Positions 1 to 6,845 of a stretch of 19,111 nucleotides of DNA are shown here, piece by piece. Under the pieces are notes generated by a model. It was not told where the DNA came from. It ran no database searches and saw only the letters and a list, made by a program, of their open reading frames with translations. Position numbers and translations under genes: made by a program. Position 1 is the stretch's first letter, and each line of letters starts with the position of its first letter. Source of the DNA: JBGSLN01 sp041740675 (lineage in GTDB: Bacteria > Pseudomonadota > Gammaproteobacteria > JBGSLN01); NCBI GenBank assembly GCA_041740675.1, contig JBGSLN010000088.1, positions 1-19,111 on the forward strand. The letters run 5' to 3'.

Positions 1-30
1 CAACGCGAAGTTTTTATGTAGAAAGCACAA

Positions 31-429
31 TCAATCCTCGGGAAATTGCTTAGCGCCATCAGGTATGATAATGCCTGGGAGTTTACGGCTAACCCAGACA
101 TGAATTGCATTGGAAACATCAATAGGTTCATCAAGTGATCCACCTTTAATTGATACTGTTTCGGACGCTTGATCATGTTCGTGCCAAAGTCGTGAACCAC
201 ATGTTGGACAGAAAGCACACTTAAGCCTTCGTCCGCTATCCGTAGAACGACTCCAATATTTCGGAGTACCGTGTGTTACACGAAAACCCGCTAGTTGAAC
301 ATTAACCGTTATGCCAAATGCTGAAGCGGATTGTTTTTGACATTCCCGACAATGACAAATATAGAGTGCAAGTGGTTCCCCTACACTTTCATAGCAAACC
401 TCACCACATTGGCATCTGCCTGTTCTCAT
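31..429 (-). CDS. GFA/CENP-V family zinc-binding protein
   Basis: A 132-residue protein with the cysteine pattern of the GFA (glutathione-dependent formaldehyde-activating enzyme-like, Mss4-like fold) family. CxC lies at residues 6-8, CHCREC at 25-30 and CPTC at 74-77, which are the usual zinc ligands. The C-terminus (HVWVSRKLPGIIIPDG) also matches the family. Length is normal and no signal peptide is seen, so it is probably cytosolic. The ATG at 429 has an AGAGG about 11 nt upstream. It lies 77 nt behind cyoD on the same strand, so it may be the tail of the cyo transcript. A weak 7-bp hairpin (478-497) sits between them without a U-tract. Most family members have no proven substrate, so the formaldehyde role is not claimed here. 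Confidence 0.85.
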   Translation of the reverse strand: MRTGRCQCGEVCYESVGEPLALYICHCRECQKQSASAFGITVNVQLAGFRVTHGTPKYWSRSTDSGRRLKCAFCPTCGSRLWHEHDQASETVSIKGGSLDEPIDVSNAIHVWVSRKLPGIIIPDGAKQFPED

Positions 430-506
430 TTTTGCTTGACCTCTGTAGTTAAGAAATTGTTAAGATTAGCTTCTGCATTTGTAAAAGCCATTACAAACAA
501 AAAGTT

Positions 507-833
507 TCAATGCATCATATTATAATTTAAGTTGTACATAATCCACAAGGAGCCCCCCACAAGAATGACTATTACAAAAATAGCAAATAAAAATGGCATT
601 AAACTCCAGCGGCCTTCAACACCACTATTCAAGCGCAAGAAACAAATTGACTGAACAATTAATTGCATAATGGCTAATAAAGCCAGTGAAAAATAAAGCA
701 AGCTATCAGACAGAAACCGTTGCTTTACTAACACAAATGCCAAAACAGTTAAAATAATACTTAAAATAAAACCTGTTACGTACGATTTAAATGTTTTCTG
801 ACTGCGGCTGTCGAATTCAAGATGTTCGGACAT
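507..833 (-). CDS. cyoD: Cytochrome bo3 ubiquinol oxidase subunit IV (CyoD)
   Basis: The smallest membrane subunit of the bo3 quinol oxidase, needed for assembly of the copper site region of CyoB. I chose the start MSEHLEFDSRSQKTFKSY at 833, giving 108 residues (E. coli CyoD is about 109). A longer frame to 878 adds 15 residues but overlaps cyoC heavily. The chosen ATG is preceded by GGGAG at a 7-nt spacing and overlaps the cyoC stop by one base (TAATG), a classic translational-coupling junction. Three hydrophobic helices are visible (about residues 20-40, 48-68 and 79-100), as in the family. It is last in the cyoABCD order. Confidence 0.93.
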   Translation of the reverse strand: MSEHLEFDSRSQKTFKSYVTGFILSIILTVLAFVLVKQRFLSDSLLYFSLALLAIMQLIVQSICFLRLNSGVEGRWSLMPFLFAIFVIVILVGGSLWIMYNLNYNMMH

Positions 834-1420
834 TAAATCACTCCCATTAGATAAACAACCGTAAACACGAAAATCCATACAATATCAAGAAAGGCCCAGA
901 ATAAACCGAGGTAAGTTATTCTTCTATTCATAAACGATGTGAGGCCATACTTTTGGATTTGAAACATCAACACCAACATCCATAGTAGGCCAAAGCTAAC
1001 GTGCAATCCATGTGTACCCACGAGGGTAAAGAATGCAGATAGTGCCGCACTGCTCTGCCAACTATGCCCTTCCAAATATAAATGGATAAATTTATTGACT
1101 TCCATGATCACAAACATGAGTCCAAATAAAAACGTGACCATCAACCAAGCCAACACTCTATTCTTTTGGCCATTGTAAAGAGCTAAAATAGAAAGCCCAT
1201 AAGTAAAACTACTGATTAATAAAACCATCGTCTCAATAAAAATGTAGGGCAACTCAGTAATTTGTTTCATACCAATACCGCCAAAAGTATTGGTATGAAG
1301 CACAGCAAAAACAGCAAAAAGACAGGCAAACAAAATGCAGTCGCTCAAAATATAAATCCAGAATCCGAAGATGTCTGTAGCATCTGCACTGTGCTGATGT
1401 TCTATAGTCTGTATCGTCAT
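833..1420 (-). CDS. cyoC: Cytochrome bo3 ubiquinol oxidase subunit III (CyoC)
   Basis: Subunit III of the heme-copper quinol oxidase, an integral inner-membrane protein of 195 residues with five hydrophobic helices. Family hallmarks are FGFWIYILSDCILFACLF near the N-terminus, FFTLVGTHGLHVSFGLLWM in the middle and the C-terminal FVFTVVYLMG. The ATG overlaps the cyoB stop by four bases (ATGA) and has AGGG about 8 nt upstream, so it is translated in coupling with cyoB. It has no catalytic metal site and supports the stability and oxygen access of CyoB. The reading frame is complete with no sign of decay. Confidence 0.95.
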   Translation of the reverse strand: MTIQTIEHQHSADATDIFGFWIYILSDCILFACLFAVFAVLHTNTFGGIGMKQITELPYIFIETMVLLISSFTYGLSILALYNGQKNRVLAWLMVTFLFGLMFVIMEVNKFIHLYLEGHSWQSSAALSAFFTLVGTHGLHVSFGLLWMLVLMFQIQKYGLTSFMNRRITYLGLFWAFLDIVWIFVFTVVYLMGVI

Positions 1421-3411
1421 GATGTTGCCCTATTCAAAAATTGTGCCTCATATTGTTCGACTTCATTAGCTTTGACGTAATAATCAATTTGTTGATTATA
1501 GGTGCGTGCAATTACGCAAACAATAATCGCAATAAAACTTGCCAAGATTAGCCAGGTGATATGCCAAACAAAACCAAAACCTAATGCACCGGAAATCATC
1601 GCTAAAATAAAACCCACACTGGTATTTTTAGGCATATGAAAATCTTTATAATTTGGCTTTGTTTTAGGAGTTTGATTGTTTTGCTTAGTTGCCCAAAAAG
1701 CATCTCTCCCCTCTACAATCGGAATAACTGCAAAATTATAAAAAGGAGCTGGAGATGGAATTGACCATTCCAATGTTCGACCATCCCATGGATCACCTGT
1801 AGTATCTTTGTATGCAGGATTATTACGATTTTTAATGCTAACAATTAATTGGAGAAACTGGAACAGGATGCCGCAAGCAATGATGGCTGATCCAATGGCT
1901 GCAACAACTAAGTATGGATGCCAACCAGTAGCCGCTGCATAATGATTTAATCGTCTTGTCATTCCCATTAAACCAAGAACGTATAATGGCATAAAGGCAA
2001 CGTAAAATCCGATCAGCCAACACCAGAAAGCACATTTTCCAAGTGTTTCATTTAATTTAAAACCAAATGCTTTGGGAAACCAATAAGTAAATCCCGCTAA
2101 ATAGCCAAAAACAACACCGCCAATAATTACGTTATGAAAGTGTGCCACTAAAAATAAGCTATTATGAAGTTGAAAATCAACTGCAGGAACTGACATTAAG
2201 ACACCAGACATTCCACCAATAGTAAAGGTAGTTATGAATCCTATGGTCCATAACATGGGTGTAGTTAAGGAAATCTTTCCTCTATACATGGTGAAGAGCC
2301 AGTTAAAGACTTTAACTCCCGTTGGAATGGCAATAATCATAGTGGCTATGCCAAAAAAAGCATTTACATTGGCTCCAGCTCCCATAGTGAAAAAGTGATG
2401 CAACCAGACAATAAAAGATAAAATAGTAATGACAACGGTTGCCCATACCATGGTGGTATAACCAAACAATGGCTTTTTAGAAAAAGTTGCTACCACTTCT
2501 GAGAAAACACCAAACGCTGGTAAAATTAAAATATAGACTTCTGGATGTCCCCAGATCCAAATCATATTGACATACAGCATCGCATTTCCGCCAAAATCCA
2601 CTGTGAAAAAATGCATACCGAAATAGCGATCTAAAAACAGCAGTCCTAGCGTAACTGTTAAAACAGGAAATGCTAAAATTACTAAAATCATAGTACATAA
2701 TGCTGTCCAACTAAATATTGGCATTCTCATTAAATTCATCCCAGGACAACGCATTTTAAGGATAGTAACAAAAAAATTAATTCCTGATAATAAACTGCCA
2801 ATTCCTGATATCTGCAAAGCCCAAATATAATAATCGACACCTACATCTGGACTATAAGCTAATTCAGAAAGTGGTGGATAAGCCAACCAACCTGTTTTGG
2901 CAAAATCACCAACTATCAATGAAAGATTGATTAATGCAGCACCCACAATGGTTAACCACAAACTCAATGAATTCAGATAAGGAAAAGCGACGTCGCGAGC
3001 ACCGATTTGTAATGGGACAGCAAGGTTCATCAGTCCAAACATAAATGGCATCGCCATGAAAAAGATCATGATCACACCATGAGCGGTAAATACTTGATTA
3101 TAATGATCGGGTGGGAGATATCCCATTGAAGGGCTCACTGCTAACGCTTGTTGCAACCTCATCATAATAGCGTCTGAAAAACCTCGTAGCAACATTATAA
3201 ATGCGAGAATGATATACATAATGCCAATTTTTTTATGATCAACAGTTGTAAGCCATTCATTCCAAAGCCATTTCCATTTTTTAAAATAAAATAATGAACC
3301 TATCACAGTAACTGCTGCCAAACCCATAAAGGCCGCAGCGCCCATGACAATTGGGTTATGGTAAGGAATTGCGGAAAGTGTTAATTTCCCTAATAATATT
3401 TTCTCAAGCAT
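1417..3411 (-). CDS. cyoB: Cytochrome bo3 ubiquinol oxidase subunit I (CyoB)
   Basis: Catalytic subunit that oxidises ubiquinol, reduces O2 to water at the heme o3-CuB centre and pumps protons. It is 664 residues (E. coli 663) and matches that protein along its length. Key residues are visible with a shift of about +5 relative to E. coli: heme b ligand H111 (TAHGVIMIFF), CuB ligands H289 (WGHPEVY, with Y293), H338 and H339 (WLHHFFTMG), and H424/H426 (LVAHFHNV) for heme o3 and heme b. The quinol-site residues R76, D80, H103 and Q106 are also present. It starts at ATG 3411 with AAGGG upstream, 52 nt after cyoA and overlapping cyoC by 4 nt. It appears fully functional. Confidence 0.97.
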   Translation of the reverse strand: MLEKILLGKLTLSAIPYHNPIVMGAAAFMGLAAVTVIGSLFYFKKWKWLWNEWLTTVDHKKIGIMYIILAFIMLLRGFSDAIMMRLQQALAVSPSMGYLPPDHYNQVFTAHGVIMIFFMAMPFMFGLMNLAVPLQIGARDVAFPYLNSLSLWLTIVGAALINLSLIVGDFAKTGWLAYPPLSELAYSPDVGVDYYIWALQISGIGSLLSGINFFVTILKMRCPGMNLMRMPIFSWTALCTMILVILAFPVLTVTLGLLFLDRYFGMHFFTVDFGGNAMLYVNMIWIWGHPEVYILILPAFGVFSEVVATFSKKPLFGYTTMVWATVVITILSFIVWLHHFFTMGAGANVNAFFGIATMIIAIPTGVKVFNWLFTMYRGKISLTTPMLWTIGFITTFTIGGMSGVLMSVPAVDFQLHNSLFLVAHFHNVIIGGVVFGYLAGFTYWFPKAFGFKLNETLGKCAFWCWLIGFYVAFMPLYVLGLMGMTRRLNHYAAATGWHPYLVVAAIGSAIIACGILFQFLQLIVSIKNRNNPAYKDTTGDPWDGRTLEWSIPSPAPFYNFAVIPIVEGRDAFWATKQNNQTPKTKPNYKDFHMPKNTSVGFILAMISGALGFGFVWHITWLILASFIAIIVCVIARTYNQQIDYYVKANEVEQYEAQFLNRATS

Positions 3412-3463
3412 AACTGGAACCCTTACTAATTTTTTTTATTAAATTCTAGTAGACCGTATGATT

Positions 3464-4345
3464 CTACTTAGGTACTAATGCCGTGGGTGACATGGGTATC
3501 ATCGACTTCATCACAATCGTATTAAATAAATCTTTCTTGATATAAGAAAAATATTGAATCTCCTTAATTACGCCCGGTTGTGCTAATTGGTCATATGTTT
3601 CTAGCGTCAGTTTAGCTGGCATTTGTTGAACAGATTCTACCCATTTAGTAAAGTTTTGTTGAGAACTAACCTTAACATCAAAATTCATATCAGAAAAACC
3701 ATCACCGCTGAAATTAGTAGAAAGCCCGCGAAAATTGCCGGTTGCATTCGCTATCAAATTCAATTTAGTCTGCATACCTGCCATTGCATAAATTTGCCCT
3801 GCAAGTTGTGGGATTTGAAATGAGTTCATAGGTGCATCTGCAGTAATTAAAAATTGAATGGGGATATTGACTGGAAGTGCAAGAAAATTTACTGTAGCAA
3901 TATGCTGTTCTGGATAAATAAATAGCCATTTCCAATTGAGAGCAATAACTTCTATCGTCAGAGGTTTCTCTCCATTGTTTAAAGGCTTATAAGGATCTAA
4001 CTGATGTGAACTAATCCAAGCCATTACTGCTAAGATAGCAATAATAATGCATGGAATAATCCAGCAAATAGCTTCTAATAATGTATTGTGTGACCAATCA
4101 GGAGAATATTTTGCTTTATGATTATTCTCTCTGTATCTCCAGGTAAACACAAGCGACAAAATGATGACAGGAATAACCACAATAAGCATCAATAATACGG
4201 AAGTAATCAATAAGTCTTTTTCAGCAGCGGCAATCATCCCTTTAGGTTCAAGCACCACTAAGTTACATCCACTTATAAAAAGTGTTGCGACAATAGAGAC
4301 TATTGTAAAAAGTAGGGTCCGAAATTTTATCACAGTTTTAAACAT
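3464..4345 (-). CDS. cyoA: Cytochrome bo3 ubiquinol oxidase subunit II (CyoA), lipoprotein
   Basis: Subunit II, 293 residues (E. coli 315). It begins with a lipoprotein signal ending in the lipobox LFISGC (lipidated Cys27), then two membrane helices (about 42-68 and 88-109) and a periplasmic cupredoxin-like domain containing LNWKWLFIYPEQ and FRGLSTNFSGDGFSDM. As in quinol oxidases, the CuA cysteine ligands of cytochrome c oxidases are absent. First gene of cyoABCD. The ATG at 4345 has AGAGG directly abutting it, which is too close. A GTG four codons downstream sits 12 nt from that AGAGG, so the true start could be either; the lipobox is kept in both cases. Confidence 0.95.
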   Translation of the reverse strand: MFKTVIKFRTLLFTIVSIVATLFISGCNLVVLEPKGMIAAAEKDLLITSVLLMLIVVIPVIILSLVFTWRYRENNHKAKYSPDWSHNTLLEAICWIIPCIIIAILAVMAWISSHQLDPYKPLNNGEKPLTIEVIALNWKWLFIYPEQHIATVNFLALPVNIPIQFLITADAPMNSFQIPQLAGQIYAMAGMQTKLNLIANATGNFRGLSTNFSGDGFSDMNFDVKVSSQQNFTKWVESVQQMPAKLTLETYDQLAQPGVIKEIQYFSYIKKDLFNTIVMKSMIPMSPTALVPK

Positions 4346-4366
4346 CCTCTGTTTGTTAAAGTACCT

Positions 4367-4395
4367 ATTATCCTGAGCGCAGTGAAGGATCTCAT
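4367..4395 (-). promoter_or_regulatory. Putative sigma70 promoter of cyoABCD
   Basis: On the minus strand, ATGAGA (4395-4390, 4/6 to consensus) is separated by exactly 17 nt from GATAAT (4372-4367, 5/6). Initiation near 4360 would leave a leader of about 15 nt before the cyoA ATG. The -35 and most of the spacer lie inside the inverted repeat at 4370-4446, so the repeat would supply the promoter. Inference from sequence only. Confidence 0.35.
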
Positions 4396-4446
4396 CCCGG
4401 TTGCTCGTGTTTTATAATGATCCCTCACTTCGTCGTTCGGGATGAC
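4370..4446. repeat. REP-like imperfect inverted repeat
   Basis: The left arm TCCTGAGCGCAGTGAAGGAT (4371-4390) is imperfectly complementary to the right arm GATCCCTCACTTCGTCGTTC (4419-4438, continuing GGGATGAC), with about 28 nt between. It is visibly richer in GC than its surroundings. The wording (CTGAGCG...AAGGATC / GATCCCTCACTTCGTC...GGGATGAC) resembles short dispersed intergenic palindromes common in intracellular and other bacteria. It could form a hairpin and act as terminator for the rep-like gene upstream on the minus strand while bringing a promoter to cyoA. The dispersed nature cannot be shown from one copy. Confidence 0.6.
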
Positions 4447-4536
4447 ATGCCAAGGAATTTTCACAAGTCCTATTATAGCGACTTTAAACAAATAGCTGCA
4501 TTTTGTCGATGAATAGTTGTTAAAATCTCTGTAAAA

Positions 4537-5637
4537 TCAACCTTTGGTTTTACCTTTATCTATCCCTCTAGGGGTTTCCCATCGCCCTTCCCTCACTAAT
4601 TTCAATGCAATACTGATTGCGTGATGGATGCTTAAAACTTCGTTGTTTGATTGCTTAACACGTAAATCTCCAAAGCGGATAGCATAGGTTATTTCATTTA
4701 ATAACCTTGGAATTGTTTCGATGCTACAAAAAGAGTGTAGTCCTTGTTTTAATCGATGGATTTCAAATTGATTAAATGACCTTTCCTTAGTTTTTTCTGA
4801 AATAAAATTCATTTCTTGATTGAGGCAGTGTTTCTGCTTTTCAACAGCTCTGGTCTTTTGTAAACAACGTAGTTGTTGAGTATAGAATAATTCTAAGGCT
4901 TGCTTTCTTCCTTCGAGTTGGGTTAATTGCGGTAATAATTTTAGCTGATTTTCAGATGTACTCGATTTAAATCGCTCGTTTAGTATTTTGCAGTGTGTGC
5001 CTAACTGGTCGATTTGTAGCTGTATATCTGTTAACTGATTATCTTTTTCGAGATCTTGTTCTGTTTCTAAAACAGATTGTTCTACGTGAAACACGTTTTC
5101 TTTCTTTATAGGTTGCAAAGATAAAGCAACAACAATTTCTGTGTTGTTATTAGTATTTGTTTTAATATTATTATTTGTTATGACAGAATTGTCAGGAGAG
5201 CTACTGACAATTTTGTCATAGGTCTTAACTGCAGTTGGTTTTTCTGCAGACCTTCCTTGTCTATCTTTGCATGCATATATACTTTCGAGGGAGTTTGTTG
5301 GAATTCTTACAAACAACGTATTCGCTAAACGAGATCCACTGTTGGCAAAATTTGCATCGATTGCTAAATAACCTTGTTCTACTAAATTTGCAACGTAGCG
5401 TGCAATGGTGCGCACTGATTTCCCAAAAATGTTGGCTAATTCAGGGTAGCTCACAGTAATAGCAAGTTGTTGATCAAATTTGGCTTTTGAATATAAAAAC
5501 TGCCATAATTTGGCTGCTTGAGCGTGTAATCTGTGATCGGTTACGACTAATTCTAAAATCTGTTGTGATAGTAAAACATATTCTTTCGAGTTATTGAGTC
5601 GAAAAATATCTTCAGCGGAGCAACAATTATTATTCAT
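4537..5637 (-). CDS. Winged-helix Rep-like protein of the par module
   Basis: A 366-residue hydrophilic protein. Residues about 35-115 resemble a helix-turn-helix/winged-helix domain (LHAQAAKLWQFLYSK, then YPELANIFGKSVRTIARYV and LVEQGYLAID), as in plasmid replication or HTH_36-type proteins. A Thr/Asn-rich linker and a long charged, probably coiled-coil region (about 190-290) follow, then a compact C-terminus (IPRLLNEITYAIRFGD...ALKLVREGRWETPRGI). I chose the ATG at 5637 because GGAG lies 7-8 nt upstream. An in-frame ATG at 5682 adds 15 residues but has no ribosome site and would abut a plus-strand promoter. Its place just after parAB suggests a replication initiator or copy-control regulator. 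No specific family is recognised with certainty. Confidence 0.6.
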   Translation of the reverse strand: MNNNCCSAEDIFRLNNSKEYVLLSQQILELVVTDHRLHAQAAKLWQFLYSKAKFDQQLAITVSYPELANIFGKSVRTIARYVANLVEQGYLAIDANFANSGSRLANTLFVRIPTNSLESIYACKDRQGRSAEKPTAVKTYDKIVSSSPDNSVITNNNIKTNTNNNTEIVVALSLQPIKKENVFHVEQSVLETEQDLEKDNQLTDIQLQIDQLGTHCKILNERFKSSTSENQLKLLPQLTQLEGRKQALELFYTQQLRCLQKTRAVEKQKHCLNQEMNFISEKTKERSFNQFEIHRLKQGLHSFCSIETIPRLLNEITYAIRFGDLRVKQSNNEVLSIHHAISIALKLVREGRWETPRGIDKGKTKG

Positions 5638-5682
5638 TTTTATCTCCATAGCCAAAATTTTGGTAAAAAAACTCCATTCCAT

Positions 5683-5711
5683 TTGACTAAGAAACTTTTT
5701 ATTGCTACATT
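5683..5711 (+). promoter_or_regulatory. Strong-looking plus-strand sigma70 promoter in rep leader
   Basis: TTGACT (5683-5688, 5/6) and TACATT (5706-5711, 4/6) are separated by exactly 17 nt. No plus-strand protein gene follows, but a factor-independent terminator lies about 55 nt beyond the -10 box. Predicted initiation is near 5718, running against the rep-like gene. Confidence 0.5.
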
Positions 5712-5717
5712 TGATGT

Positions 5718-5789
5718 GCTAGATAAATGTTTGCTATGAAGTTTCATAGTAATGGTTTATGAAGACCCCTACTTGTAGGGGTTTTTTTT
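5718..5789 (+). ncRNA. Candidate counter-transcribed regulatory RNA (about 70 nt)
   Basis: The stretch between the promoter at 5683-5711 and the terminator at 5765-5789 would give a transcript of about 70 nt with two hairpins: CTATGAA/TTCATAG (5734-5749) and the terminator stem. It lies upstream of and antisense to the leader of the rep-like gene, if that gene is transcribed from beyond position 5790. This is the geometry of plasmid copy-number antisense RNAs. No known RNA family was recognised and expression is inferred. Confidence 0.4.
5765..5789 (+). terminator. Intrinsic terminator, plus strand
   Basis: ACCCCTA (5765-5771), loop CTTG, TAGGGGT (5776-5782), with the final T starting a run of eight T (5782-5789). 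This is a textbook factor-independent terminator reading on the plus strand. On the minus strand the stem is followed by CTTCATAA with no U-tract, so it should not stop rep transcription in that direction. Confidence 0.8.
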
Positions 5790-5840
5790 ATTAAAAAATA
5801 AATTATGTCATCATCGTTCACCTTAATTTCGGTAAGTTGC

Positions 5841-5866
5841 AAAAAGTTTAACGCGTTAAACTTTTT
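5841..5866. promoter_or_regulatory. Perfect 26-bp palindrome over the parB stop: parS-like site or terminator
   Basis: The half-site AAAAAGTTTAACG (5841-5853) is followed directly by its exact reverse complement (5854-5866). It overlaps the last codons and stop of parB. Single centromere sites of type Ia systems (P1 parS, F sopC) lie just downstream of parB, so this is a candidate ParB-binding site. Because each strand ends in five T, it could instead or also be a weak bidirectional terminator. No second copy was seen in the window. Confidence 0.55.
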
Positions 5867-6845
5867 CCTGATCCACTAAAACCAAATTTAATTCCTTTAT
5901 TAAAAATTTAAGAACACGATCTAGTTCTTTATTGTCATCCAAAGTTTTAATTTGAATGGTATTTGCAGTCTTACCGTAGTGTATTTGCAAATTAACATCG
6001 CTAGTTTTATTAATGTACGTTCTACGGGAATTACTTTTCTTTTGAGAAGCATCTGCTTTGATTACAGTGAATAAAGCTGCATACGCTGCCGTCGGTTTTA
6101 AATCTAATTTTGTGATTTCAGCTGCTTTAGCTAATAATACTTTTCGTTTGGCAGAATTTTTACAGGCCTTCGCTAGTTGATATCCCCATCGAATACTTAA
6201 ATTATTCGGATGACCAAATGCTCGTACAATAGCTTCGTCTATTTCAGATAAAGAAAAAATTTGCGTAAATAAAGATTTTTTCATCCCAATGGTCTTACAA
6301 ATATCTGCTTGGTTTTTGTAAATCCCTTTTTCAATCCAATTTTTGTAATCCAATGCTCTTTCATAAGCACTAATATCATTTCTTGGTCTATTTTCAGCAT
6401 CCATTGCCAGCAACGCTTCCTTATCCGAAAGATCAACTACTGCGGCTAATAATTTCAGTCCCAGTATCTTGCATGCAAATAGCCTTCTTGCACCACAAAT
6501 AAGTTCATAATGATCTTTGTTCTTTGTTTTTCGAAGTAATGCCGGAATTTGTTGCCCAACATTTTTTATACTTTCTATCAACTCTTCACAAGAACTTTCT
6601 GTTATATAGTCATTTAATCGATTTGCCATATACCAGGGACTGACTTTATCAGTATCGACTTCGATGATGGTAAATTTTGGAACTTCATCAATATTTGTTT
6701 TAAGTGATAGATGATTATTATTGGCGACAGCGCTAGTTTCTATAGGCAATGTAGGATCATGATCAATAGGTTTTATTCCTTCTAATTTGATCGCATCGAG
6801 TAGCCCAACAATTGCAGCACTGGCTCGGTCTTTTGTCTTAGTCAT
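5856..6845 (-). CDS. parB: ParB/SopB-like plasmid partition protein
   Basis: A 329-residue centromere-binding protein of the ParB/Srx fold. The ParB N-domain carries GARR (118-121) in ELICGARRLFACKILG and the CTP-site segment ENRPRNDISAYERA (151-164). A helix-turn-helix follows (about 178-198, NQADICKTIGMKKSLFTQIFSL), then a C-terminal dimerisation region. The long N-terminal extension (ParA-interacting arm) and overall size fit type Ia (SopB/P1 ParB) rather than chromosomal Spo0J. Its ATG overlaps the parA stop by 8 nt (ATGACTAA) and it lacks its own clear ribosome site, so translation is coupled to parA. A 26-bp palindrome covers its stop codon. Confidence 0.9.
   Translation of the reverse strand: MTKTKDRASAAIVGLLDAIKLEGIKPIDHDPTLPIETSAVANNNHLSLKTNIDEVPKFTIIEVDTDKVSPWYMANRLNDYITESSCEELIESIKNVGQQIPALLRKTKNKDHYELICGARRLFACKILGLKLLAAVVDLSDKEALLAMDAENRPRNDISAYERALDYKNWIEKGIYKNQADICKTIGMKKSLFTQIFSLSEIDEAIVRAFGHPNNLSIRWGYQLAKACKNSAKRKVLLAKAAEITKLDLKPTAAYAALFTVIKADASQKKSNSRRTYINKTSDVNLQIHYGKTANTIQIKTLDDNKELDRVLKFLIKELNLVLVDQEKV

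Noticed and set aside
331..525. Plus-strand ORF opposite the GFA gene
   Set aside because: Antisense to a clear conserved gene and its leader, with no family motif and no ribosome site.
833..878. N-terminal extension of CyoD to the ATG at 878
   Set aside because: It would overlap cyoC by 46 nt, exceeds the family length, and the ATG at 833 has GGGAG and a TAATG coupling junction.
1262..1480. Plus-strand ORF across the cyoB-cyoC junction
   Set aside because: Shadow of cyoB/cyoC on the other strand; composition not protein-like.
5765..5789. Terminator of the parAB operon
   Set aside because: The T-run follows the stem only on the plus strand, while parAB is read on the minus strand.
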